In this document: positions 55,406-63,875 of the stretch, piece after piece
Layout of the letters: each line of letters begins with the position of its first letter
Numbering within the stretch: position 1 is the first letter of the stretch
Notes under the pieces: generated by a model
Database searches by the model: none
What the model was told of the DNA's origin: nothing
The model's input: the letters and a program-made list of their open reading frames with translations, nothing else
Assembly: GCF_003340565.1 (NCBI RefSeq)
Contig: NZ_QPLK01000003.1
Span: 215,187 to 279,186, forward strand
Length of the DNA stretch: 64,000 bases
Direction: 5' to 3'
Source: Rhodovulum sp. 12E13
GTDB lineage: Bacteria > Pseudomonadota > Alphaproteobacteria > Rhodobacterales > Rhodobacteraceae
Translations under genes and position numbers: made by a program

Positions 55406-57511
55406 TCAGGCCGGGGCGGGTTCGGACGCGTTGGCGTCGCGCAGAAGGCGCGCATGGCGGCGCACGGCGGCGAGCGTCTGGCCGAAGGTCACGCAGCCCT
55501 GCGCCTCGAGCAGCGGAAGAAGACGCTCGAGCGCCGCGGCCGTCGCGATCGTGTCGCCCATGGCGGTGTGCCGCGCCTCGGGCGGGATCTCGATGCCCAG
55601 CCGCTCGGTCAGCGCATCCAGCGTGTGCGTCTCGGACTGGCCGAAGGCCACGGCCGACAGCAGCACCGTGTCGAGCACCGGGTGATCGAAGCGCACGCCC
55701 GACGCCGCCTCGTGCCGGCGCAGGAATTCGAGGTCGAAGGGCGCGTTGTGCGCCACCAGCACCGCCCCCTCTGCGAAGGCGTGGAACCGGCGTGCGACCG
55801 TCTCGATCGGGGGCGCTCCTGCCACCATCGCCCCTGTGATGCCATGCACCTCGCTCGCTGCCGCGGGGATCGACCGGCGCGGATCGACGAGCGATTCGAA
55901 GCTCTCGCCCTCCACCCGCCGCCCCCCGATCATGCGCAGGGCGGCGATCTGCACGATCTCGTCCCCCGACGAGGGCAGAAGGCCCGTCGTCTCGGTGTCG
56001 AAGACCACGCAGGTGAGGTCGCTCAGCCGCGTCTCGGCCAGTTCGCCCGAGGGGGCACGGTCCATCAGGTCGAAGTCGTAGACGGCACGGCGGGCCTCGG
56101 CCGGGCGGCGGGGCGACGCCGCCGCGGGGGCGGGAAGCGGCACGCAGAGGCGGGCGCCCCCGTCAGGACGCCGCTCTGGCCAGGCCTCGGTGCCGTGGGC
56201 CGCGAGCACCGAGCGGCCCGTCACGTCGGCCAGCCCGACCTCCAGCGGCTCGGCCAGCCAGCGCTCCAGATCGCCGAGGGGCAGCACCGCCCCCTCCCAT
56301 GTGAGCGTCAGCAGCACGCCGCCCGCCTCGTCCGGGGCGAGCGCGAGCGCAAGGGCGCGGGCATCGGGACGGGCGGCGAGGCGCTCGGCGAGATGGGCGG
56401 CGAGCGAGACGAGCTGGTAGGCGTCGCAGCGGAGCGCGAGGTCGGGATCGGGCTCGGTGACGGTCAGCGCCACCCCTGCCGTTTCGGCCTGCGCGGCGAT
56501 GCCGTCGGCCAGGTCGGCGGCGCGCGTCTCGGCCATCGGCCACCAGGCGCCGCGGGCGGCGTCGTAGCGATCGCCGAGCTCGGTGATCGCCGCAGCCAGC
56601 CGTTCGGCCTCGGAGAGCAGGGCAGCACGGCCCTCGGGCGCGGCCGCCGCGCCTGCGGCGAGCACCGTCTGGAGGTTGGCCGCGGGGCGGCGGATGCGCT
56701 CGAACACCTCCTCGAGCAGCGCCTCGCGCCCGGCATGGAGGGCGAGATCGGCGGTCACCGGGCGCAGCGTCAGCACGTAGCCCGGCGCTCCGGCGCGGCG
56801 CTGGGGCAGCTCGAGCAGGCGCATCCGGCCCGCGAGCACCTCGCCCGACTGGGCGCATGTGGCGATGAGGTCGGTCGCGGTGCCGGGCGCGGCGCGGGCA
56901 AGGCGGGCGCGGGCGGCCTCCAGGGGGCCGGGGCGCAGATGATCGGTGAGCGCCCGGTCGAGGCCCGGCGCGCGCTCCTGCGTCAGAAGCGCGGCGGCGG
57001 GACCGTTGTAGAAGACGATCTGGTGGTCGGCCGAGCAGAGCAGGACCCCCGCCGGCACGTCGGCCAGGAGCGCCTGCAGGCGGGCGTTCTCGACGGCGAG
57101 GCGGGTGGTCTCGCGCTCTACCGCCTCGGCCAGAGCGTTGCGCGTCTCGGCGAGCGTGCCGGCGACGGCCTGTGCCGCCGGGGCGAGATCGCCGAGATAG
57201 CGCGCGTCGTCCGGGTCGAGCGCACGGTCGAGTCCGGCATGGGTGCGGGCGCGCAGGGCGGCGGCGAGACGCTGGGAGGCGCGCGCCACGTGCTCGTCGA
57301 AGAGCATCCACATCCAGGCCGTCAGACCGAGGATGCCGAATCCGGCGACGAGGCCCGCGGTGACAATGGCGCCTGCGGGCCCGGACTCGTCGAGCCGCGA
57401 GAGACCGAGCCACAGCCCCCCGCCGAGCGCGGTCAGGATACCCGCGGCGAGGGCTGCGAAGAGCAGGAAGACCCGCAGCCGCAGGCCAAGCCGGGCGACA
57501 GGGTCAATCAT
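55406..57511 (-). CDS. Membrane sensor (degenerate kinase) fused to DnaQ-type 3'-5' exonuclease
   Basis: A 701-residue protein. Two N-terminal transmembrane helices (about 9-31 and 44-68) lead to a helical linker, a PAS-like domain (about 160-265), and a histidine-kinase-like region in which the phosphorylated His is missing (EEVFERIRRPAANLQTVL where H-x-x-R-P is expected) and the ATP lid motifs are eroded. Residues 500-690 are an intact DEDDh exonuclease: FDTETTG (Asp505, Glu507), HNAPFDLEFL and ARHTAMGDT. It overlaps the response-regulator stop by 8 bases. Predicted as a membrane signal-responsive nuclease; target unknown. Confidence 0.85.
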   Translation of the reverse strand: MIDPVARLGLRLRVFLLFAALAAGILTALGGGLWLGLSRLDESGPAGAIVTAGLVAGFGILGLTAWMWMLFDEHVARASQRLAAALRARTHAGLDRALDPDDARYLGDLAPAAQAVAGTLAETRNALAEAVERETTRLAVENARLQALLADVPAGVLLCSADHQIVFYNGPAAALLTQERAPGLDRALTDHLRPGPLEAARARLARAAPGTATDLIATCAQSGEVLAGRMRLLELPQRRAGAPGYVLTLRPVTADLALHAGREALLEEVFERIRRPAANLQTVLAAGAAAAPEGRAALLSEAERLAAAITELGDRYDAARGAWWPMAETRAADLADGIAAQAETAGVALTVTEPDPDLALRCDAYQLVSLAAHLAERLAARPDARALALALAPDEAGGVLLTLTWEGAVLPLGDLERWLAEPLEVGLADVTGRSVLAAHGTEAWPERRPDGGARLCVPLPAPAAASPRRPAEARRAVYDFDLMDRAPSGELAETRLSDLTCVVFDTETTGLLPSSGDEIVQIAALRMIGGRRVEGESFESLVDPRRSIPAAASEVHGITGAMVAGAPPIETVARRFHAFAEGAVLVAHNAPFDLEFLRRHEAASGVRFDHPVLDTVLLSAVAFGQSETHTLDALTERLGIEIPPEARHTAMGDTIATAAALERLLPLLEAQGCVTFGQTLAAVRRHARLLRDANASEPAPA

Positions 57512-58202
57512 CCCTGCGGCCTCCGGGCGCGGTGGCCTCCGCGCTCGGCGGGTCCTCCGGGTCGGGCGCGGAGGCAGCGCCGTGCGCAGAGCCTGCATCG
57601 GGGGCCGGCTCGGCGGGCCGGGCGCTCGCGGGCGTTTCGTCTCCGCGGGGCCGGCCTGCGGGGGTCGTGGCGTCCGGCGTCCGGCCCGCCGAAGCTGCGG
57701 ACGCGACCGGCACCGAGCCGGCAGGGCGGGTCTGTGGCGCGGAGGCGGGCGCAGTCAGCGCGCGGTCCGGTGCGCCGGGCCCGGCCGGCGCCTCCGGGCG
57801 GGGCGCCTCGTCGGCCCCGGCGAGCAGCCGGCGGGCCTGCCCCATCAGGTCGCTCAGATCGAACGGCTTGGCCACGAAGGCGTCGGCGCCGAGCGCCAGC
57901 CCCTTGCGCCGTTCGATGGCCGCCCCGCGGGCGGTCATCATCAGGATGCGGGTGTCGGCGAGACCGGCGTCGAGGCGGATGCGCTGACAGATCTCGTAGC
58001 CCGAGACATGCGGCAACATCACGTCGAGGATCACCAGGTCGGGCCGTTCGGCCCGGATCGCCTCCCATGCCGCGGCACCGTCGGAGACCCGCGACAGGCG
58101 CCAGCCCTCGCGGCCGAGCGCCGTGGTGAGCGCCAGGGCGATGTTGTCCTCGTCCTCGACGATCAGCACGCGGGGAGCGTCGGTGACGTCGGTGACATCC
58201 AT
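57504..58202 (-). CDS. Response regulator with disordered C-terminal tail, no output domain
   Basis: A 232-residue protein: a complete receiver domain (10-130) with acidic residues in LIVEDED, phosphorylation Asp60 (VILDVMLPHVSG) and Lys112, followed by about 100 residues rich in Ala, Pro, Gly and Glu with no DNA-binding fold. It would act by protein contact. The kinase that phosphorylates it is unknown, since its coupled neighbour has lost the kinase residues. Its stop overlaps the exonuclease-fusion ATG by 8 bases, a strong sign that the two work together. Confidence 0.88.
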   Translation of the reverse strand: MDVTDVTDAPRVLIVEDEDNIALALTTALGREGWRLSRVSDGAAAWEAIRAERPDLVILDVMLPHVSGYEICQRIRLDAGLADTRILMMTARGAAIERRKGLALGADAFVAKPFDLSDLMGQARRLLAGADEAPRPEAPAGPGAPDRALTAPASAPQTRPAGSVPVASAASAGRTPDATTPAGRPRGDETPASARPAEPAPDAGSAHGAASAPDPEDPPSAEATAPGGRRDD

Positions 58203-58254
58203 GTCTGTCTCCTCCCTCCTTCTGCGGCGGCGCGCGGGCCGCCCTGCCGCGCCC

Positions 58255-58767
58255 TCAGGCGCAGGCATGCTCCAGCGTCGTGTCGCCGGGCAGCGGGCTT
58301 GCCCAAGCGGCGCGCATGGCCGCGCCACGGTCGTCGAGTTCGGCCGAGGGGAGCGGCGCCATCACCCCCGCGCGGCAGTCGATCACCACCTCGACGCCCT
58401 GACGCCGCGTCCACCGGCCGTAGAAATACATGTCGGCCACGCGCTGGTGCGGCACCTGCGCGTTCGTGCGGATCGAGGCGGTGTCGAGCGCCGCGAAGCG
58501 GTCGACGAAGGGCGCGATCAACGTCCAGGGCTTCCAGACCACCGCTGCGTGGTTGGTGAACGTCACCTCGACCCCTTCGGGCAGGTCGCTCGCCATGCGG
58601 TCGAACCACGAGTATTCCGACCAGACCGCGTAGCCCAGAAGCGCCGCGCCCGCAGCGGCGGGCATCGCCCATCGCGGCAGGCGCCCGCCGGTGACGAGGT
58701 TGAGCCCCAGGACGATGCCGGCCGCTGCAAAGGCCGCGGCGATGGCGGCGATCAGTTCGAGGAACAT
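58255..58767 (-). CDS. Membrane-anchored hypothetical protein of the symporter cluster
   Basis: A 170-residue protein with two hydrophobic helices (about 3-25 and 29-48) and a soluble domain of 120 residues with conserved-looking WSEYSWFDRMASDLPEGVEV and a VADMYFYGRWTRRQGVEVVIDC stretch. It fits a small inner-membrane protein facing the periplasm or cytoplasm. I do not know the family. It lies between the DUF294 gene and the response regulator on the same strand, so it is probably part of that unit. Confidence 0.75.
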   Translation of the reverse strand: MFLELIAAIAAAFAAAGIVLGLNLVTGGRLPRWAMPAAAGAALLGYAVWSEYSWFDRMASDLPEGVEVTFTNHAAVVWKPWTLIAPFVDRFAALDTASIRTNAQVPHQRVADMYFYGRWTRRQGVEVVIDCRAGVMAPLPSAELDDRGAAMRAAWASPLPGDTTLEHACA

Positions 58768-58904
58768 GGGCTGGCTCCTGCCGACGCTCCCGAGACGACC
58801 GACCGCCCCCCGGAGCGACCGGGCTGCGGGGCGCGGCCCGGCTGCGGGGCGCGTCGGGGCGGCGAGGCACGTCGGGGCGGCGAGGCGCGACGAAGCCGCC
58901 GGGA

Positions 58905-58951
58905 GCAAATCCCTTCCAAAGGGATTTGCAAATTCCTTTCAAGGAATTTGC
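58905..58951. terminator. Paired AT-rich hairpins after the DUF294 gene
   Basis: GCAAATCCCTT (58905-58915) pairs with 58919-58929 and GCAAATTCCTT (58928-58938) pairs with 58941-58951; the two stems share the GC at 58928-58929, so they may compete. The second stem is identical to the first stem at 3159-3185. They lie 46 bases after the DUF294 stop, within the operon, and may uncouple expression of the downstream genes. Confidence 0.7.
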
Positions 58952-58996
58952 GCCCGGCGCCGGTGAACGCGGGCGGGATCGGGCGGGGCGACGGGG

Positions 58997-60844
58997 TCAT
59001 CCGAGCATCCCCTTCCCCTGTCCCGCCGAGGACTGCATGGTGCGGATCACCACGAAGGCATCGCGCAGGTGGCTGCGCTGCAGGTCCGACAGGTCGGACG
59101 GCGCCATGAAGTTGTCGGGCCGGCGACCGGCGCGCACCTCCTCGGCCTGCCGCTCGAGCCGGGTCTCGGCAATCAGGTCGTAGGCGTCGATCAGGTCACG
59201 GCCCCCGGTGCCCGAGATCAGCCCCGCCTGCAGCGCCGCCTCGAGGCGGGCGCGCGTGTTCACCTCGGTGATCTGCCCGCGCAGCGCGTAGAGGCGGGCG
59301 AGGTCGACCACGGGCACGACGCCGTTCATCTTCAGGTCGACCTCGTTCTTGTGCTCGCCCGAGCGGACCGTCGCGAAGCCGCGGAACAGGCCGAGCGGGG
59401 GGGCGTGCTTGAGCGAGTTCGCCGTCATGTGCGAGACGAAGATCGAGTTCTTCGCAGCTGCCGCCAGCGTCGCTTCCTGAAGGTCGTCGAAAAGATGTCG
59501 GGCGCCGCCGATGGGGCGCAGGTCGAACATGACCGAGGCGAGCATCTGCGCCTCCTGGTCCGGCTCGGCGATCCAGCGCTCGAAATAGCCGCGCCAGACC
59601 CGCAGCGGCTGCCGCCAGCGGGGATTGGTCGCCATCATCTCGCCCGGGCAGAGCACGTAGCCGCAGGTCGCGAGCCCCTCGCAGACGAAGCTGGCGAAAC
59701 GCTCGAAATAGCCCGCCGCCGCCTCGGGCGCGTCGTCGGCGAGGATCAGGCAGTTGTCCTGGTCGGAGATGCCGCTCTGCTCCTGCCGGCCCTGGCTGCC
59801 GCAGGCGAGCCAGAGATAGGCGGCGGGCGGCGGGCCGAGGCGGCGCTCGGCGAGCGTCAACAGGCGCCGGGTGCAGGCGTCGGCGATGTCGGTGACCAGC
59901 CGCGTCGTCACCTCGTGGCGATTGCCCGCGCCGACGAGCTGGGCGAGCAGTTGCGGCAGCCGGGCGGTCACCTCGGCCATCTCTGCGGCGGTCCCCGCGC
60001 GGGCGATGTCGCGCACCATGGCCGAGGCCGAGACCGCCTGGAAGCGGGTGAGATCGGTCTGCGTGAGAATGCCGATCACGCGATCGCCGTCGGTCACCGG
60101 CACGTGCCCGATGCCGCGCTCGAGCATGAGGTTCAGCAGGTCCGAGCCGAGCGCGGTGGGCGGCAGGGTCAACGGCCGCTCGGTCATGATCTTCGCCACC
60201 GGCGCGTCGGGCGGCAGGCCGCAGGCGAGCGCCTTGCCGGTCATGTCGCGCACGGTGACGATGCCAACAAGGCGCTCTTCGGCGTCGGTCACGGCGAGGC
60301 AGGAGACGCGGGTGTCGCGCATCAGGGCGGCGGCAGCCTGGATCCCCGTGGTGGGCCGCACGGTGACCGGCGAGCGCGCCATCAGGTCGCCCACGCGCTG
60401 CGTGGCGAGATCGCCCTTGCGCTCTGGCTGGGCGGGGCGCGCCCGGTCGAAGAAACGCGCGAAGGCGGGCGAGACCTCGATCTGGCGGTGGAACTCGGTT
60501 GCGGGCAGAAGGAGCAGGCGCGCGGCCTCGGTCGTGCGGGCGGTGGTGACGGCGAGCCCGCCGCGCACCAGGCCCCGCTCGCCGAAGGAGTTGCGCGCGG
60601 CGAGCAGCGAGACCGGGGCGCCGGTCTCGTCCGAGACCTCCACGCGCCCCTCAGCGATCAGGTACAGGCCCGCGAGCGCCTCGCCCGCCCGGTAGAGCAC
60701 GGTGCCCTCCTCGGCCTCGACCTGCTCAAACGTCTCGGCCACGCGGGCGAGCTCGTCGGGGGCGAGGCTGTCGTAGGGATGTACCGTGGCGAGGAACGCC
60801 TGGCGACGGGCCGCGTCGGCGAGGGAGCTGTCGGCGTCGGTCAT
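58997..60844 (-). CDS. cNMP-binding / CBS / DUF294 nucleotidyltransferase-like protein
   Basis: A 615-residue soluble signalling protein. Order of domains: cyclic-nucleotide-binding-like (about 20-130), two CBS modules (about 155-280, with LVGIVTVRDMTG and VIGILTQTDLT), a DUF294 putative nucleotidyltransferase with CGSQGRQEQSGISDQDN at about 348-364, and a DUF294 C-terminal helical domain. The G-S-x-G-R-x-E-Q-x(4)-D-Q-D-N motif matches GlnD-like transferases, which modify other proteins. It commonly neighbours acetate-type symporters and may modify or sense with them. The target is unknown. Confidence 0.9.
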   Translation of the reverse strand: MTDADSSLADAARRQAFLATVHPYDSLAPDELARVAETFEQVEAEEGTVLYRAGEALAGLYLIAEGRVEVSDETGAPVSLLAARNSFGERGLVRGGLAVTTARTTEAARLLLLPATEFHRQIEVSPAFARFFDRARPAQPERKGDLATQRVGDLMARSPVTVRPTTGIQAAAALMRDTRVSCLAVTDAEERLVGIVTVRDMTGKALACGLPPDAPVAKIMTERPLTLPPTALGSDLLNLMLERGIGHVPVTDGDRVIGILTQTDLTRFQAVSASAMVRDIARAGTAAEMAEVTARLPQLLAQLVGAGNRHEVTTRLVTDIADACTRRLLTLAERRLGPPPAAYLWLACGSQGRQEQSGISDQDNCLILADDAPEAAAGYFERFASFVCEGLATCGYVLCPGEMMATNPRWRQPLRVWRGYFERWIAEPDQEAQMLASVMFDLRPIGGARHLFDDLQEATLAAAAKNSIFVSHMTANSLKHAPPLGLFRGFATVRSGEHKNEVDLKMNGVVPVVDLARLYALRGQITEVNTRARLEAALQAGLISGTGGRDLIDAYDLIAETRLERQAEEVRAGRRPDNFMAPSDLSDLQRSHLRDAFVVIRTMQSSAGQGKGMLG

Positions 60845-60975
60845 GCGGCCTCCGGGCGGCAGGGGCGGGCGCCGGGCGCGCGACGGCACGACGGCTCCGC
60901 TCACTCTAGCACGGGCGCCAGGGGCGCCCCATGCGTCGCGGCGCGCCTCCCTCGGGGAGACGCGCCGCGCTCGGG

Positions 60976-60995
60976 CCGGCCCCGGACGGGGCCGG
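60976..60995 (-). terminator. GC hairpin between symporter and DUF294 genes
   Basis: CCGGCCCC (60976-60983) pairs with GGGGCCGG (60988-60995) over a 4-base loop, 16 bases after the symporter stop on the minus strand. There is no U-run; partial termination or 3' protection would fit. Confidence 0.45.
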
Positions 60996-61010
60996 GGCCG
61001 GCCTTCGGCG

Positions 61011-62798
61011 TCAGTGATCCGCGGCGGCTGCGCCGGCGCCACGCGGCACGCGGACACTCTCCACCAGATCCTGGATCTCCTGGGGCGGCGCCGCGGTGAC
61101 GCGGCTCACCCCGATCGCCGTGGCAAAGTTCAGGATCGCCCCGATCGCGCCGAACGAGGTCGACTGCACCGTGAGGAACAGCGGGTCGCTGTCGTCGAAC
61201 GTGTTCGTGCCGGGGATGAAGAACCACCCCTTGTGCAGGAAGATGTAGACGACCGTCACGATCAGGCCCACGAGCATGCCCGCCACGGCGCCGACATTGT
61301 TGATGCGCTTCGAGAAGATGCCCATCATCAGCGCCGGGAAGATCGAGGCCGCCGCGATGCCGAAGGCGAGCGCCACGGTCTGCGCGGCGAAGCCCGGCGG
61401 GTTGAGCCCGAGCCATGTCGCGACCGCGATGGCCACGGCCATGGCGATCCGGGCCGACAGCAGTTCCGCCTTTTCCGACATGTTCGGCGTCAGCTGCCCC
61501 TTCAGCAGGTCATGCGAGATGGCAGACGAGATCGCCAGCAGCAGACCGGCCGCGGTGGAGAGCGCGGCGGCGAGGCCGCCCGCGGCCACGAGGCCGATCA
61601 CCCAGCCCGGCAGGTTGGCGATCTCGGGGTTGGCGAGAACCAGGATGTCGCGGTTGAAGTTGGTGAGCTCGTTGCCCTGCCAGCCGGCCGCCTCGGCGCG
61701 CTCCTGCATCTGCGGGTTCGCGTCGTTGTAGTACTGGATCCGGCCGTCGCCGTTCTTGTCTTCCCAGCCGAGCAGGCCCGTCTTCTGCCAGGTCTCCATC
61801 CAGGCGTAGTCCGCGTCGGTCTGGATCTGCTCGACCGAGACGGCCTGACCGGACGTGCCCTCGGGCCACATCAGCTCGGTGATGTTGAGCCGCGCCATGG
61901 CGCCCACGGCCGGAGCGGTGAGATAGAGCAGCGAGATGAACACCAGCGTCCAGCCGGCCGACCAGCGCGCGTCGGAGACGCGGGGCACCGTGAAGAACCG
62001 CATGATCACGTGCGGCAGGCCCGCGGTGCCGATCATGAGGCTGAGCGTGAACAGCACCATGTTGAGCGTGTCGGCGTGGTGGGCGGTGTATTCGGCGAAG
62101 CCGAGATCGGTGACGATCTGGTTGAGCGTGGCCAGCAGCGGCTCGCCGCTCTCCTGGTGCTCGCCGAAGAGGCCGAGCGCCGGGACCGGGTTGCCGGTCA
62201 GTTGCAGCGAGATGAAGATCGCGGGGATCGTGAAGGCGGTGATCAGCACCACGTACTGCGCGACCTGGGTGTAGGTCACGCCCTTCATGCCGCCGAACAC
62301 CGCGTAGGCGAAGACGACGCAGGCGCCGATCAGAAGGCCCGTGGTGTTGTCGACCTCGAGGAAGCGGCCGAAGGCGACGCCCACGCCGGTCATCTGCCCG
62401 ATGACGTAGGTGACCGAGGCCACGACCAGGCAGATCACCGCCACCATGCGCGCCGTCGGGCTGTAGAACCGGTCGCCGATGAACTCGGAGACGGTGAACT
62501 TCCCGAACTTGCGCAGGTAGGGCGCGAGCAGGAGCGCCAGCAGCACGTAGCCGCCCGTCCAGCCCATCAGGTAGGTCGAGTTGTCGTAGCCCACGAAGGC
62601 GATGAGGCCCGCCATCGAGATGAACGAGGCGGCCGACATCCAGTCGGCGGCCGTGGCCATGCCGTTGGTGACGGGGTGGACGCCGCGGCCGGCGGCGTAG
62701 AACTCGGACGTGGAGCCCGCGCGGGCCCAGATCGCGATCCCGATATAGAGGGCGAAGGAGGCGCCCACGAAGATCAGGTTGACAACGAATTGATCCAT
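61011..62798 (-). CDS. Sodium:solute symporter (SSS/SLC5, VC_2705-like)
   Basis: A 595-residue inner-membrane symporter with about 13 transmembrane segments, of the SSS subfamily found with DUF4212 and often tied to acetate or other monocarboxylates. An extracytoplasmic insertion of about 70 residues (near 325-395) contains DKNGDGRIQYYND, resembling a calcium-binding EF-hand/dockerin loop with position 12 as Asn. It sits 18 bases after the DUF4212 gene and upstream of DUF294. The nearby acs supports acetate as substrate, by inference. Confidence 0.92.
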   Translation of the reverse strand: MDQFVVNLIFVGASFALYIGIAIWARAGSTSEFYAAGRGVHPVTNGMATAADWMSAASFISMAGLIAFVGYDNSTYLMGWTGGYVLLALLLAPYLRKFGKFTVSEFIGDRFYSPTARMVAVICLVVASVTYVIGQMTGVGVAFGRFLEVDNTTGLLIGACVVFAYAVFGGMKGVTYTQVAQYVVLITAFTIPAIFISLQLTGNPVPALGLFGEHQESGEPLLATLNQIVTDLGFAEYTAHHADTLNMVLFTLSLMIGTAGLPHVIMRFFTVPRVSDARWSAGWTLVFISLLYLTAPAVGAMARLNITELMWPEGTSGQAVSVEQIQTDADYAWMETWQKTGLLGWEDKNGDGRIQYYNDANPQMQERAEAAGWQGNELTNFNRDILVLANPEIANLPGWVIGLVAAGGLAAALSTAAGLLLAISSAISHDLLKGQLTPNMSEKAELLSARIAMAVAIAVATWLGLNPPGFAAQTVALAFGIAAASIFPALMMGIFSKRINNVGAVAGMLVGLIVTVVYIFLHKGWFFIPGTNTFDDSDPLFLTVQSTSFGAIGAILNFATAIGVSRVTAAPPQEIQDLVESVRVPRGAGAAAADH

Positions 62799-62816
62799 CT
62801 GTGCGTGTCCCTTCGC

Positions 62817-63077
62817 TTACTGCTCGTCGACGCCGAATTGGCGGTCGAGCCGGTTCATCCGCCAGGCGTAGAAGAAGATCAGCGCAAGGAAGACGAGGAT
62901 GGAGCCCTGCTGGGCAAACCAGAAGCCGAGGTCGGTGCCGCCGACCTGGATGCCCGAGAGAAGCGGCCTGAGCAGGATGCCGAAGCCGAAGGACACGAGG
63001 GCCCAGATGACGAGGCACCAGGCGACGATGCGAAGGTTCGCCGTCCAGTAGCCCGATTTGTCCGTTTTGTCCGACAT
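62817..63077 (-). CDS. DUF4212 small membrane partner of the symporter
   Basis: An 86-residue protein with two transmembrane helices (about 15-37 and 50-70) and a charged tail (RMNRLDRQFGVDEQ). DUF4212 genes nearly always stand before a VC_2705-type symporter gene, like YjcH before ActP, and probably encode a small subunit or chaperone. It begins with the ATG at 63077 and is 18 bases upstream of the symporter. Confidence 0.92.
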   Translation of the reverse strand: MSDKTDKSGYWTANLRIVAWCLVIWALVSFGFGILLRPLLSGIQVGGTDLGFWFAQQGSILVFLALIFFYAWRMNRLDRQFGVDEQ

Positions 63078-63131
63078 GGGGGTTCCTCCCGAATGTGGTG
63101 GTGCGGCGGCCCGCGGGCCGCTCGCGGTGGG

Positions 63132-63150
63132 GCTTCGGGAGTCCCGAAGC
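63132..63150 (-). terminator. Hairpin between adk and DUF4212
   Basis: GCTTCGGGA (63132-63140) is the reverse complement of TCCCGAAGC (63142-63150), a tight stem-loop 31 bases after the adk stop on the minus strand. A 16-bp palindrome GCGGCCCGCGGGCCGC follows at 63106-63121. These could end the acs-adk transcript or limit read-through. Confidence 0.5.
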
Positions 63151-63181
63151 GTTTCGGCGGGGTCTCCCCCGCCGGACCTCG

Positions 63182-63871
63182 TCAGGCCGCGCGCGCCTTC
63201 GCGACCAGGGCGCCGAGCGCCTCCGTCACGTCGTCGATGGCGCCCATCGCATCGACCCGGGCGAGCTGGCCGCGGGCGTCGTAGAAGGCCGCGAGGGGCG
63301 CGGTCTCGGCGTGGTAGGCGTCGAGGCGCGCGCGCACCGTCTCGGCGGTGTCGTCGGGCCGGCGCTTGAACGCGGTGGCGCCGCAGCCGTCGCAGACCCC
63401 CTCCTGCGCTGGCCGCTTGAAGGCGTCGTGGTAGCCCTCGCCGCAGCCCGCGCAGGTGAAGCGGCCAGACACGCGGGCCACCATCGCCTCGTCCTCGACC
63501 TCGAGCGAAATCGCGGCGTCGACCGTCTGCCCCGTCTCGGCGATGAGAGCGTCGAGCGCCTCGGCCTGCGCCGTGGTGCGGGGGAAGCCGTCGAGGATGA
63601 CGCCCCGGGCGGTGTCGGGATCGGCCAGCCTGTCGCGCAGGATGGCGAGCACGATGTCGTCGGAGACGAGGCCGCCGGCCTCCATCACCGCCTGCGCCTG
63701 CCGGCCGGCCTCGGTGCCCGCGGCGACGGCGGCGCGCAACAGGTCGCCGGTCGAGAGCTGCACGAGGCCGAAGCGCTCCTCGAGCCGGCGGGCCTGGGTG
63801 CCCTTGCCCGCGCCCGGCGGCCCGAGCAGGATCAGCACGGGCGGGGTGTCGGTCGATCCGGTGCCGTCCAT
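63182..63871 (-). CDS. adk: Adenylate kinase with zinc-type LID
   Basis: A 229-residue adenylate kinase that interconverts AMP + ATP and 2 ADP. The P-loop is GPPGAGKGT (17-25), and DGFPRT and STGDLLR bind AMP. The LID carries four cysteines, Cys140, Cys143, Cys160 and Cys163, which should hold zinc as in Gram-positive enzymes; many Gram-negative enzymes lack them. A 10-residue N-terminal extension is present. It starts 4 bases after the acs stop, so it is probably co-translated, which makes sense because Acs releases AMP. Confidence 0.95.
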   Translation of the reverse strand: MDGTGSTDTPPVLILLGPPGAGKGTQARRLEERFGLVQLSTGDLLRAAVAAGTEAGRQAQAVMEAGGLVSDDIVLAILRDRLADPDTARGVILDGFPRTTAQAEALDALIAETGQTVDAAISLEVEDEAMVARVSGRFTCAGCGEGYHDAFKRPAQEGVCDGCGATAFKRRPDDTAETVRARLDAYHAETAPLAAFYDARGQLARVDAMGAIDDVTEALGALVAKARAA

Positions 63872-63875
63872 CGCC

